Source: Caenorhabditis elegans (taxonomy: Eukaryota; Nematoda; Chromadorea; Rhabditida; Rhabditidae). From it: a stretch of 64,000 nt of DNA. Within the stretch, counting starts at the first letter, position 1. Each line of letters starts with the position of its first letter. The translations under genes and the position numbers were made by a program. Shown here piece after piece: positions 49,012 to 60,822 of the stretch. Where the stretch lies: positions 9,668,501 to 9,732,500 of the forward strand of contig NC_003280.10 of the NCBI RefSeq assembly GCF_000002985.6, read 5' to 3'. The notes beneath the pieces are model-generated. The model was not told the DNA's origin and made no database searches. It saw nothing but the letters and a program-made list of their open reading frames with translations.

Positions 49012-49625
49012 CTAGAAATTGGTGGGCTCTCGCTTGACTGAAATTGGATTATTGCGGATTGTGCTGAATCGTTTTCTCATGGTACAAAAAAATCTGACCT
49101 CTTTGAACAACTTTTTGATCGATGAATCGTTCAGTGCGCGGATCAAAGCAGCATGGTCATTGAGGGCATCATTGAGCGTTGGTGTTGGATACGGGATGAC
49201 TCCTCTGTCGTTCATTCTGAAAAATAGCAATGATTTTATAATTTAGATGAGAAAAATCAATTACTGTGAAGCCATTGCCACTGCTTTGGCCAAATCAAGA
49301 GGATCCAGCTTGTACCAGAAGAACTCTTGTTTGCGCTCCTTTATTTTCTTGCAATCGAAAACATCAATCCAGTTCTCGTCGTTGATTTTTTTCCAAAATT
49401 TTTGCGGAATCCTTTGGGGAAACGGTGAACGCGACGGCCGATCGACTTTCATTTGCGACGCTTTGAGCGATTGGATCCGAGAAGATAAACTCTTTTATCC
49501 TAAAATAAATGTTGTAATTATTTCATTTTTAAACCAAATATTCACCCCAAGAAACGAAGAATTCTCGTCGCTCGCTGCACCACATGTTTGTCCCTGATGT
49601 TCAGCATCATGAAGTGACTCGCCAT
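49012..49625 (-). CDS. Downstream exons of an unresolved nematode gene
   Basis: Three blocks: 49546-49625 (starts MASHFMMLNIRDKHVV right after AAATTTCAG), 49265-49499, and 49012-49216. The join from 49265 to 49216 is clean (…AVAMASQ|MNDRG…) and clearly coding: WKKINDENWIDVFDC, QEFFWYKLDPLDLAKA, ending VKREPTNF. The join from the first block is not: the frame that reads into QEFFWYK has TAA at the exon border, while the frame open across the border stops after about 70 residues. It may be one gene with 49660-50079, a second gene trans-spliced just behind it, or a decaying gene. No family recognised. Confidence 0.5.
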
Positions 49626-49659
49626 CTGAAATTTAAGTTTGTAATTCCAATTTGGACAC

Positions 49660-50079
49660 TTAAAGAATTGCCAAGTCTGGCCGCTTTGCCGGATTCGCAT
49701 TATCGGCATTTTCGTGAGTGATTTGGCGTTTCCTTCCTCGATTCACAGCTGGGAAAGTTTGCGCTGATTGCAGATTTTCAGATTGTTGAATATTCCGAGG
49801 GAAGGACGCAAGTTCTTGGCGATCCAATTTTGTATCGAGTAGATTCTCAGATCGTGGAATATTTGGATTGGATTTCGACGCCTCACGTTCCGATTTCACA
49901 TTAACATTCGCATTCTCCGAACTGATTGTACCAGGAGCCGAGATAGGCCTAATGAGCGAATCATGAATCGAAGCATCCGTTGGTTCGACTTTCATAGAAG
50001 CTTTTCCGCTCTTTAAAGAGCTCTTACTCGACCCAATGTACACAACGTCGTCGTCTGCCTCCACTTTGATATGATTCAT
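49660..50079 (-). CDS. Unknown protein with repeated SUMO-type motifs
   Basis: A 139-residue open frame starts MNHIKVEADDDVVYIG and ends …NPAKRPDLAIL, then TAA. Hydrophobic-Lys-x-Glu SUMO consensus sites occur as IKVE, MKVE(P) and VKSE; the downstream exons add VKRE(P). A basic GRKRQ could be a nuclear signal. Acidic and Ser/Asn-rich composition fits a nuclear regulator, but no domain is seen. It is probably the N-terminal part of the gene continuing at 49625, yet no GT donor precedes the TAA. A 191-bp palindrome abuts its 5' end. Confidence 0.5.
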   Translation of the reverse strand: MNHIKVEADDDVVYIGSSKSSLKSGKASMKVEPTDASIHDSLIRPISAPGTISSENANVNVKSEREASKSNPNIPRSENLLDTKLDRQELASFPRNIQQSENLQSAQTFPAVNRGRKRQITHENADNANPAKRPDLAIL

Positions 50080-50096
50080 CTTGAGGTTGAAGAGCT

Positions 50097-50287
50097 GCAA
50101 CTTCTAGATGATAATTATTAAAAAAGTTGAAAATTTTCAGCATTATGAATCAAGGAAAATAAAAAAATTAGTTTGAAAAGCATGACAATTGTCAATTGTC
50201 ATGCTTTTCAAACTAATTTTTTTATTTTCCTTGATTCATAATGCTGAAAATTTTCAACTTTTTAAATAAATATCATCTAGAAGTTGC
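50097..50287. repeat. Near-perfect palindrome, 95-bp arms, 1-base spacer
   Basis: The axis is the T at 50192 (GACAATTG-T-CAATTGTC). The left arm begins GCAACTTCTAGATGAT and the right arm ends with its exact reverse complement. Only two or three mismatches occur, in an A/T run. It begins 18 bp upstream of the ATG at 50079, and both arms contain splice-acceptor-like TTTTCAG. Confidence 0.9.
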
Positions 50288-50662
50288 GCGCGCGACCACG
50301 GGGAGACAAAGCTAACGTGGCTGAAGAAATTTCTACAGTAGTCCCATTTGGCTGACTGAATATTCAACGCGAATAAGTTTTGTACACTATTGCGTACTTT
50401 GCGTACGCGCATTTTATTTGACGACAATTCGTCAATATCAGCTCTGGCTAAAAGCGCTTTTCTCATTATTTAAGCGAATAAAAGTCGAAAAAAAATGTTT
50501 TGTGATAGAGAATAGTAATTTAAAAAATAAAAAAGTGCATATTTTATGTTTCTCATTCTGTTTCCACTGATTTTCTGAGAAAACCGAAAATTTCCTCTTT
50601 TTTCGATGAATTTTAGCTGAATAGTTTGTTTTTATCTAGTTTTTCTTCCGATTGACTGAATA

Positions 50663-51659
50663 ACACATTTAATAACATTTATTTATTTATTTAATTAATA
50701 TTTATTTATTTAATTAATATTCATTTATTTATTTGATTAATATTTCTTTATTTAATTAATATTTATTTATTTAATTAATATTTATTTATTTAATTAATAT
50801 TTATTTATTTATTTAATTAATATTTATTTATTTAATTAATATTATTTAATTAATATTTATTTATTTATTTGATTAATATTTCTTTATTTAATTAATATTT
50901 ATTTATTTAATTAATATTTATTTATTTAATTAATATTTATTTATTTATTTAATTAATATTTATTTATGTAAATAATATTTATTTATTTAATTAATATTTA
51001 TTTAATTAATATTTATTTATTTAATTAATATTTATTTATTTATTTAATTAATAATTATTTATGTAAATAATATTTATTTATTTAATTAATATTTATTTAA
51101 TTATTTAATTAATATTTATTTATTTAATTAATATTTATTTATTTATTTAATTAATATTTATTTATTTAATTAATATTTATTTATGTAAATAATATTTATT
51201 TATTTAATTAATATTTATTTATTTATTTAATTAATATTTATTTATTTAATTAATATTTATTTTTCTAATTAATATTTATTTATTTAATTAATAATATATA
51301 ATAATAAATATTAATTAAATAAATAAATATTATTTAAATAAATAAATATTAATTAAATAAATAAATAAATATTAATTAAATAAATAAATATTAATTAAAT
51401 ATATAAATATTAATTGAATAAATAAATAAATATTAATTAAATAAATAAATATTAATTAAATAAATAAATAAATATTAATTAAATAAAAACAATTAATTAA
51501 ATAAATAAATATTAATTAAATAAATAAATTTTAATTAAATAAATAAATAAATATTAATTAAATAAATAAATATTAATTAAATATATAAATATTAATTGAA
51601 TAAATAAATAAATATTAATTAAATAAATAAATATTAATTAAATAAATAAATATTAATTG
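50663..51659. repeat. AT-rich satellite in two head-to-head arrays
   Basis: From about 50663 to 51293 the unit is ATTTATTTATTTAATTAAT with variants (extra TATT, GATTAAT, GTAAATAAT). After a turn at about 51294-51305 (AATATATAATAATAAATA) the array continues in inverse orientation (ATTAATTAAATAAATAAAT) to 51659. There is no G/C except in rare variant units. Some larger units of several copies recur, implying segmental expansion. Confidence 0.93.
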
Positions 51660-53338
51660 ACCACAGGTACTCTTTTACAGCCCGTGGTTTTTTTTAAATT
51701 TCTGTTTTGATACCTTGAGAATTGGAAATTTCTACATTGGCTAAGCAACTACGATTTTTTAGAATCTTTCCAAAACTATAGGAAATTACCAAAAAACTTT
51801 TAAAAAATGTTGAGGTTTTGGGGATTTGAAAACGTTTTTACTTATTTCTGAAACTGAAGGAAGTTTTCAGAATGGTGCAAGCCATTTTTTAGAATGTCTT
51901 CAAAACTATCAAAAGCCGCCAAAAAACTTAAGAAGTTCTGAACTACTTTTAAATTTGTTACAGAAACTGAGGGGAGTTTTCAGGAATTTAAAAAAACCTT
52001 AAAACCTTTAAAAACGTTCGAAAAATTTATAAGATTTGAAAAAAAACGTTACACAAAATAACTAGGAACTTGTTCCCGGATTTTCGAATTTAGAAATAAA
52101 TTATTCTTGGTTTACATTTTTAGGCGTATTTTGATTGTCAGATATGGACGGTATTTTAAAAGTTCCTATATTATTAACATTTACTTTTCGGACTTTATCT
52201 TGAAATTCTGTATGTTTAATCGTCAGAGTGGCAGAGCCACCGTTCAGGGGAGATACCATCTGCCTGCAGAGAGAGTGGCCTCTAGCAGGTAATCCTATAG
52301 AAAAACATAGATACACCACCGTCTTTTTTACCCAATTTTCCAAGGAGTCGGCATCGCCCTTTATCTTTTGTGCAAGTTGTTTTGCTCAAACCAGTCGACA
52401 GATGTCTGGCGATAGACCACAACAGGTCTACCTATCGCCACCCCTATCACGAATTTACAGAGTTGTAAACAGCATTGAATAGCAACAGAGATGGCGAGAT
52501 TGAATATGTGCCAAGTTTGATGATGTACCAAGTATCAACCAACCAGCCTAGTCGATTCTTGTGAAATACTTTTTAATTTTAGCCCAAATTCGCCACTTTT
52601 CCTGACTACTTGGTTATTTTGTCTCTTCTATTCTGCCTGAATTTATTTTTATTTTAAAAAATGTTTGCTTTCAAACTGATCTTTAGTGAACCGATTTGCA
52701 ATCTGTGTGATCGGTTAGTGACAATAGGCAGGTAGTTCGATAAATAATGAATAATGAAATATGCTCAAAACTTTTTGAATAGAAAATGGCTGATATTTAA
52801 ATCCAATAAATTTAAATTTCTAGGTCTTGGGCTAACTTAATCAGTTTTTTGCCATGCAAAATAATATTCATTTTCACATTCTCAAAATTTAAAATTTCTT
52901 GAAAAATATACCAAAAAGTTTACAAAACTTGCTCATTTTTCTGATTTTCCTGAAATTGTATGTACTTATTTGAAGAAAACGAAAACTTCCAAAGTCCCCG
53001 TAGGTCTACATAGAATCGATAATTTCCAACAAAACATTATCCTCCTCAAAAATGAGAAGAATTGTTTGCGCGCGCGCTCACTCCTCTTCCCAGGATAACA
53101 CATTGGCCCTCTCCACTCAAAGGAACAACCCCCGTCTCCTGGTCGCTCCCCGTTCTTTACAGGCACCAGATTATACAGATGTATTTATCTGATCTAGAAA
53201 ATAAAGCTTCCGGGTGCTGTTAATTGATGAACATATGTTTCCAGAAAACATCAATTAATAATTCAATGCAAGAGATTTATTACACGAGAGACACAGAAAA
53301 GCTGAAAATTGAATACCCGACAATACCGAAAGAAAAAT
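51660..53338. other. Region between the AT satellite and the ZP-domain gene
   Basis: About 1.7 kb, no gene supported. It holds a small stem-loop at 52408-52439 and a patch of GCGCGCGC near 53070. The last part is 3' flank of the ZP gene. Confidence 0.5.
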
Positions 53339-56026
53339 TCAAAAATTAAAGAGCACAATTATAAACAATAAAATTCCAGAGTAGCTTCCAAATGAGCAGC
53401 TCTTCGTCCAATGATGCTCCATTTTTTCAGGCTTTCTATAGGAATACTTATCAGGTCGATAGCTTGACAAAATATGATTTTTCGCTTGCTCTTCCTCAAT
53501 TATCAGTTCTCCTGATGTCACCAAAATATTGATTTCTTTGTTAAAAACAGGGAGTACTTTTTGTTTGAGCAATAAGAAAGGGTGCTCAAAAACGTCACGA
53601 GCTTTACGGGAAATTAAGCCAGTGGAGCCATTTGGAGAACAGTTGTTGACCTGAAAAATTTGAAATTATTAATTTCCTTAAATTTTTCAATTTGAAATAA
53701 GAAAAATACTAATTTGAGCCTCTACGGAAAATTCAAACATGTCTGAAAATTCGCTGTTTAGTCATGTAAAAACCTGTCAGCTAGCGATACGTTTTTTCAG
53801 AATGCTCCAGTATTAAAATAAGCTCAAAAGTTCAGACTTACGGGACATTCTCCTGAAGGATTCTTGACAGTAATTCGAATATTGCACTTGAAGTACACAA
53901 TATGGTTATCCACAAATTTGAATGCGTGTGAGCTCGCCGCTGCTCTCATAGACCCTTCCTTGTATTTTATTGGTGACAACAGTTCACCGTCGGTTGTACA
54001 TCCATTCTCATCCACAACTTGTACAGTGTCGGACCCTCCATCTTCTGCAGTGCAGCTGTACACCTAAAATAAAGTATGTCAGTTTTTCAAATTTCATATG
54101 GCGAATCCAAGAATTCACAATAATTTTCAAAAAGTTGTTGTTTTTAATTAAGTAAGTTTTTTACACTGCAACCTGAAAAATGCTTGTCAACTAGCTTAAC
54201 AAAATCACATATTACAGTCCAAAATGGTATAATTTCAGTAGAACAAATTGGGCAGTTATTCTTTACACGTTAATCTATTTTTCTAGGTCAACTTCAACTG
54301 TTCGAACAGTGGTTAACAATAGAAGTTATATGATTCTTATATACTGCTCACTTATCTTTAACTCTTGTTCATGACAGGCGCGGTAACTGACGTCACATTA
54401 TTGTCAATAACCGTGCCGCAAATTCTATAGCTCAAATGGTTCGGGAAACCAGCTGTCCGTTCTTTTTCGGATAGGCAGGTGGTCTTAGAAAGTAGTAAAG
54501 TACTTTTTTAATAGTTTATTGGAGCTTACTTAAAGTTTTAAGTGATTTCCCCAGATCCACCTCGCTGCTTTTTTCACTTAGTCAAAAATAGGTGAGCTGA
54601 GAGATTAGTGCGTATTTACTGTATACTCATTATTCTTCAATGAAATATTGTTCTATGTCATACCTGGATGCAGTAGACATCACTTGGAGCATCTCCAGAG
54701 CAAGTCCAAATATGAATGACTGAATCACCGACATTTGCTATTTGAGAAGCTGTTTCTGATAGTGAAGACGTGACGATTCCTGGAATAAGTTGGAAATTTG
54801 TATTCAATTTTGCCTGGACTTTATATTTTATGAGGGCTCCGTCGCTTTTTTCAGAATCTCCCAACTAACCTCCTGCAACAGCTTTTCCTCCAGTTACTTC
54901 AACTCGATAATCACACGTCGGAAGTTTAGGTTCATCACTCAAAATTCGTGGCTGTGGGGCATTCACACTGAGCATTGTTTCCACACGACTGTTTTCTTCC
55001 CGGTAGAAGCAATCGATTTGATATGCCACATCACGATGAGTGATTATAGATCCATGATAAGAAACTACAAGGACAGAAGACATTGTCATTCCACGTGGAG
55101 CAACAATCTGAAATTGGGTTTTTTAGTTTTCATTTTTATATTTTTGGAATCTGCTGTTATTTATTTAATTGGACCAGGTATACGGAAACAACAAATAATT
55201 TCAGTTTTAGTTAAAACAATAGCTTCACTTTTCCAAGTTTCAGTAGCATATGCTTAAGCCCCACCTGTCTCTTTCTCCTGCTTGGACAATCATCAAAACC
55301 GAACTCGAAGCTGATATTTTGACTTGGCTGAGCAGAGAAATTAGCTTTACAAGATTTCTTATCAGCGGATCCTCGCAGAAATAATGCGCCCTTAAACGGA
55401 CTATCAGTTTCAAGCATTATCGTTATTCCAGTTGGAGCACAGCGAATTTTCGGTTCACCTGAAAAATTGCAATTTATTTTTCATGATTTTGCAAAATCCT
55501 TGCAAGTCAGTTTTTTTTGTTAGTTTTTTCAGTAATTTCAAAACTGAAATTTACTGCACTTGTTTGGAGTAATATTTTAATTCATTACGTCTACCACTTA
55601 CTTACTAGTTAATCAAAAATGAAAAATATGTATGTAGAAATTTTTCTAAACTAGCCATATTGAAAACTGGAACAATTTCTTGCAATTAGTCTTTTTAAGG
55701 AAAAAGGTGAGGGGCTATCTTTCAAAATTTTCAATCAAAACCTAAATAGTTTTCAGCGAAAAATGTTGAAGCAAAAAGTTAAATGGTAATTTTGTAAAAC
55801 TTCGAGAAGGTTGATAAATTAATATTTCTAGCTCTAGGTGTACTGTAGATTTACAAGTGTCAAGTTTTTCCGTAGAGATAGATCCTCCGTTGAATCTTCT
55901 CACGGGCATCACCTAACTTTCCAGTAAATTGATCACAGAAACAAATTTCAAAAACTTACCAATTATATCTGAATTAACATGTTGAATGAAAAAATAATGT
56001 ATCAAAACTACTAGCAGTTTCTTCAT
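53339..56026 (-). CDS. Cuticlin-like ZP-domain protein
   Basis: Exons 55960-56026, 55265-55458, 54870-55107, 54664-54779, 53842-54063 and 53339-53650 sum to 382 residues. The N-terminal signal peptide (KKLLVVLIHYFFIQ) leads into a nematode ZP domain: GEPKIRCAPTGITI, AYQIDCFYRE, HIWTCSGD, VYSCTAEDGGSDTVQVVDENGC and VYFKCNIRITV, with the expected cysteines. Cuticlins are secreted apical matrix proteins of the worm cuticle. An RRKR basic run (about 81-84) sits early, inside the ZP-N part rather than behind the ZP domain. The C-terminus ends in a short hydrophobic run (GILLFIIVLFNF) with no cytoplasmic tail. The exact cuticlin-like family member is not identified. Confidence 0.88.
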
Positions 56027-57437
56027 TTCAAAATCCTATTCAAAAAAAATGAGGCGTTGATTGTGACGAAAAATAGGAAAAAATAAAAAATAATAATAAC
56101 ACTAGTACTAATCAGTAATTCTGGGGTGTGCTGCGGACCAGCCCGCCCGTATTCGGCCGGCCAACTTTAAGGTCAGCAGGTGGTAATAGTGTGATGGATG
56201 GAGAGTCGCCGGACAGACTGTCAGAAAGGGATTTGATGAGCCGAAAGGTCGTTTCTGATTATATCTCCGGAATGAATTGGGAAAAAAGAGAGGGAAAGAT
56301 ATGCGCAAATCTCTGATTTGCGTCGCGTAATATGGTCCCGGTTTTGGAGATTGTGATGGACTTTGCGGGAAAATTGATGAGGGGTTTAGAGAGTTAAGAG
56401 TAGATTTTTGATCACTTAAAATTAAAAAATCTGCAAATTTTGTAACTTGGAGCTATTCTCTTATTTCTGATTATTTTACTTTCTGAAATCTCGATAATTC
56501 AAATGTTGTAGCAAAACTAGTGGAACACCACTGATATTAGTTTCACTTTCCATTTCTAGAGGTTCTACCACCAAATCCAGCACAAATATTTTAATGTTCA
56601 ATATCTGAATTTCCAATTTTTTGTGAACCTTTTTTACTTTTAAAATAAAATCCTGAAATATTTGCGGTTTCCCTTTCAGTTTCTACATTGACCATTTTCT
56701 ATCATCTGTTTCATATCATCTTAGTTTCTAATTCAACGCATATCATCAAAATCATATTCCTTTCACTTTCACAAATTCTCGATTTTCCGCCAAAAACTTA
56801 CTATTAGACATTGCAGGGCAAAACTGAGGAAAAAGTGTCCCATTTCGTGTTTTGTTGCCTTTTTGAATAGTTTATTTCCTTCAGAAAATACCGCCGATAT
56901 CATCCGTCGGCATACATATCCCGTTCTATTTGAATTAGGAGAAAGCCAAGAAATTTCTTTTTTTTAATATGCGATACACTGATAAGGTGGACTCTCGCCT
57001 GTTATGACTGATTGATCCACGAAAAAGCCGAAATTTCCACCTGTTTTTTGTAGGTAACAAATTCTACCTATAATAGGCACGCGTGTAGGCAAAGATCGGA
57101 TAGAAGAAAATAATATCTAAATACATATTCAGACCTCCTTCATTTGAACTTGATCTGATCAACATACTTTCTTGATTAATCCTTTTTTGATTTGTTCCGC
57201 GAGCCCTTTTTCTCCATAATTTTGTTCTCCAGACATTTTTCGCGTTCCAGAAACCCCGTGACTCTGAAGTTGTAGTTGGTAATCCTTTTCTGTCTGAAAT
57301 ATAGTCTGTTATAATATACATTCTTATAGAGTATTTTTGCCAAAAGTTCTGATCTGAAAACGTAAGATGTACAACTACAAACAATTTGTTTGAGTTTTAA
57401 AATGGCAAACGCAAATGTCTGTTACGCAGGTAACGAA
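56027..57437. other. Upstream flank of the ZP-domain gene
   Basis: About 1.4 kb containing no gene that can be supported. The GC-richer piece at 56110-56350 includes CCGGCCGGAC-like sequence but no gene-like frame. Confidence 0.5.
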
Positions 57438-57914
57438 CTAGGGAATGGTCAGCTTAGGGGTGAGGTACCTAGAGACGCCACATATGCCAAACGGAAGCTG
57501 AGATCATTGGCTACAAGAATATGCTTTCGAATTCTGCAACGGACCTCTGGGAGTCTGGAAATTCTTGTCTGAAATTATGCTTTTGAATGCTCGAAAGTGG
57601 TAAGAATTTAGAATTTATTACAGAAAAACGTGAAGTTGAATACCTAGAAAAGATGAAAATGTGTTTTGATACAGTGCATACAGTACCTCTTTCAAGTATA
57701 AAACTAATTTTATTAATTAAACGTTTTTCTGTAATAAATTCTAAATTCTTACCACTTTCGAGCATTCAAAAGCATAATTTCAGACAAGAATTTCCAGACT
57801 CCCAGAGGTCCGTTGCAGAATTTGAAAGCATATTCTTGTAGCCAATGATCTCAGCTTCCGTTTGGCATATGTGGCGTCTCTAGGTACCTCACCCCTAAGC
57901 TGGCCATTCCCTAG
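57438..57914. repeat. Hairpin element with 194-bp near-identical arms
   Basis: Arms 57438-57631 and 57721-57914 are reverse complements with about two mismatches that I can see (for example GGTCAGC versus GGCCAGC). The loop is 89 bp. Outer ends are CTAGGGAATGG / CCATTCCCTAG. Because the arms match, the same peptide frames appear on both strands; these are artefacts of the repeat. The element is either a recent inverted duplication or a fold-back transposon. Confidence 0.92.
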
Positions 57915-58080
57915 GAAGAAGAAGAAGATACAATACAATGAAGACCCCCTCTGAAATATCATCTGAATCATATCAATCGTATGAATGAATAATAATACAA
58001 TTACTATTTTCTTCTCGTATCAAGTTCCGTAATTTGTGTTGTTTCCGATAACTATGCAGCTCGGCTCACCATGTTTTTTA

Positions 58081-58265
58081 GACCTCCGTGATTTTCCGGT
58101 CGCCAAGTGTTCAGTCGTCTATGCACCGGACTATGATTGTTTTGGTTATTAGACGGTTATTTCGAAGCAACTATTCTCTCAGGGAACTAAAACTTCCAGA
58201 CCTCCATGATTTTCAGGCCAGCCTGATTATAAGACCTCCATGATTTTCAGAACTACATGTTTTCT
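58081..58265. repeat. Short dispersed GACCTCCATGATTTTCAG repeats
   Basis: Three copies in direct orientation occur here (GACCTCCGTGATTTTCCGG, then two of GACCTCCATGATTTTCAG). Related pieces appear near 60430 (CCACCATGATTTTCAGACC) and 61235 (AGACCTCCCGTATTATTAG). They look like derivatives of an old tandem repeat. Confidence 0.65.
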
Positions 58266-60789
58266 GGACTCTAAGTCTTTCGTTTTTCAGGAATTTACTA
58301 TATTTGTATTTTCAGATATGCAGGGTCTCGGAAACTTAAAATTTTTATTTATTTATTTATTGAATACGTTTATTTGAACGTAAAAATAAGAGAAAAAAAG
58401 AGGAAAAAATATAAATTATATTGAATATTGTGGAATAATACAGAAAAAGTGGGAACGGGTTGAGGCCTTGTTACATAACCTTATCATCTATTAATTAAAA
58501 AAAAAATTTAGTGCATTTTTAAAAAAATTTAGTGCATTTTTAAAAAAATTTAATGCATTTTCAGATTTCCCCCAGTTCGTAACCATATTGAACTTTGTTC
58601 ATATATGATATCCTATTACTGAAATGGAACATTTTCAATTTAATACCAGAAAAACTCGTCACTTTTGCAATTTTTTCCTGCCGATAGGCCGATACCACTC
58701 CACGAACCCTTCTATTCCATTTCATTTCATTTTCACCCCCCCCCCCCTGTTTCCAACACACGCACACATGTTCTTTTTGCATTCGGACTGCTCTATCTTT
58801 TTTTCCGTGTGGTCCCACTTTTATCTCTCGTCTCTCTTCATGTTTCATACTGTTTTACGCCTAGAAAACACTTTGAAACAACGAATGCAACTGGTTTTCG
58901 GAGAGAGAGAGAGCAAGACGAGGGAAAGAGCACTTTTTTATGGGCGAAAATAGGGGAGAAAAACGAGGGGTTCCGAAGCGGTTTTTGTGGGTCTTTTTGA
59001 AAAATGATTATGGAAGATGAAGAGACGCAGAGAAATAATAGGGGAAGGATGTCACTTTACAAAGTGCACACACGCAACAACTTCTTAGTTGTCACACTGA
59101 AAAATTGGTAACTCGGTGGCAAAAAAAGCAATAAAATACACCCCGCACACAACAATTGGTGGTCCGTTTTTTGGGAACGTTTTGGGTTTGTTAGAGAATT
59201 GCAAGAGCACACAAGCCATGAGCCATGGAGTTGCCCAAGAAGGCTATGGATTCATAACATATTTGATAAACATTTGAGTTTTCAGCTAGGCTTAGAAATT
59301 TGAAAACAAATTCTCGAGGAAAAATTATTTCTAATTTGAAAATAATGTTATACTTGTCTTTTTGTGATTTTTTTCTTCAAAATCCATACACAGCCAAAAA
59401 TTTATCTTCCTGAATTTCACAGCTTTGATCATTTTATAAACGGAATAACAAAACTTCAGGAAACGGACGCCCTGTGGCAAACTTCTGAAACCTGATATTG
59501 GGATCTATCTAGGTTGCCAATAGTTAGTGTAATGTCTAGAAAAACTTCAGCTAAACAAAATATGTAAAATCAATTAAAAAAACACATCTGAAAAGGATAC
59601 ATCTGTTAATTTCTAAATGAAACTGTTTGATTATCTTCAAGCTCACTTGAATATTGTTTTGAAAAAATCAAAATGTTTTAAAATGAAATTAAAAAGTGCC
59701 AGAAAATGTACTACAATGTTTTTTGTTTGTATTTTTCGACCCAGATTGAGTTACGGTGGAAAAAGCCAAAGTGGTACAAAATATCCTTTCAATAATTTAT
59801 TATGGAATAGACCATAACATCAAAAATCTAGTGTTTTGTTGCAAAAAAGCTTCAATAGCCTTTTTCCCAAATTTCTTCAAACGCAATACTTTAATCTTTA
59901 TACTTCCAGCACCTGGCCGTTTGGCTCTAACTTCTCTCATATTTTTCTTTTTAAAAATTTCAACGTTTCTCTCCAATTTTATCACTTAAGAACACATACG
60001 TTATCCCTATATCTTTTCATTTTTCCCTTCAATTTTTCCCATAGTTTCTCAAAAAAAAAAAGAACGGATAAGAAAATCGGAGCGCCTGTGCGCGGGAAAC
60101 GGGAAACGTAGATCAAATTACTTTTCCACACTTTTTTGCTCTTTTTCCATGCCTGACGTGTAGAGCATTAAAAAGAACGACGACGAAAGAAAGTAGAAAA
60201 GACAAGTAGAAGCATGAAAAAAGTTGAGAAAATGGGATTAGCGATAAGACCTCTGGAAAGGAAAAAAAGAGAAAGAGGAAGTCAAGTGGAAAACGAGAAC
60301 GGAAAAGATTTATTCTGGAAAAAAGAAGAGCAAAAAGTAACAAGGAAGACATTTGAGGTTTGATGCGAAAACCTATACTTTCAAACCACTGGAAAAGTTC
60401 GGACCACCTAGGTTTCAGGCCACCCAACTTTTTTGGCCACCATGATTTTCAGACCGCAGTGCCACTTAATGAAGGATTTTTTAAAAGTTGTGTAATGTAC
60501 TCCAATATAGTCCAATATGCCTAACCAAACAATTCTGAATTTAGTTATGGTCTAAAAATTATAAGATTTTTCAAATTTAAATTCTGTTTCCAGGTAGTTT
60601 CGTTCAACGCCCCCTCCTAAACTAAAACCCCGAATCGAAAAGCCTTTCGTTTCAACATTATTCCAGCGATCACTTCCCAATCGACAAACACTGTTCGTAC
60701 ATTCTCGAATATGTTGCGAAAAACGTCTGTGAAAGTGTCAATGTCTCCACTGATCCGAACGCTCTCTCATCTCGTCAAGCATATTTAAT

Positions 60790-60822
60790 TTGGCGCCGCC
60801 GCGAGCGAGCGCTCGCCCCGCA
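60790..60822. promoter_or_regulatory. CG-rich palindromic block, possible promoter element
   Basis: GGCGCCGCCGCGAGCGAGCGCTCGCCCCGC stands out in AT-rich surroundings and includes the self-complementary GCGAGC-GAGCGCTCGC core. CG-rich blocks of this kind often mark worm promoters. No transcript start can be assigned; the proposal is inference only. Confidence 0.3.

Noticed and set aside
50663-51659. CRISPR-like array
   Set aside because: The units are contiguous with no unique spacers, and the host is eukaryotic; this is an AT satellite.
57587-57841. Two identical 84-residue frames on opposite strands
   Set aside because: They arise from the inverted repeat arms and are not independent genes.
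58735-58748. Poly-C run as a functional site
   Set aside because: A simple homopolymer within a C/T-rich tract; nothing else supports a role.
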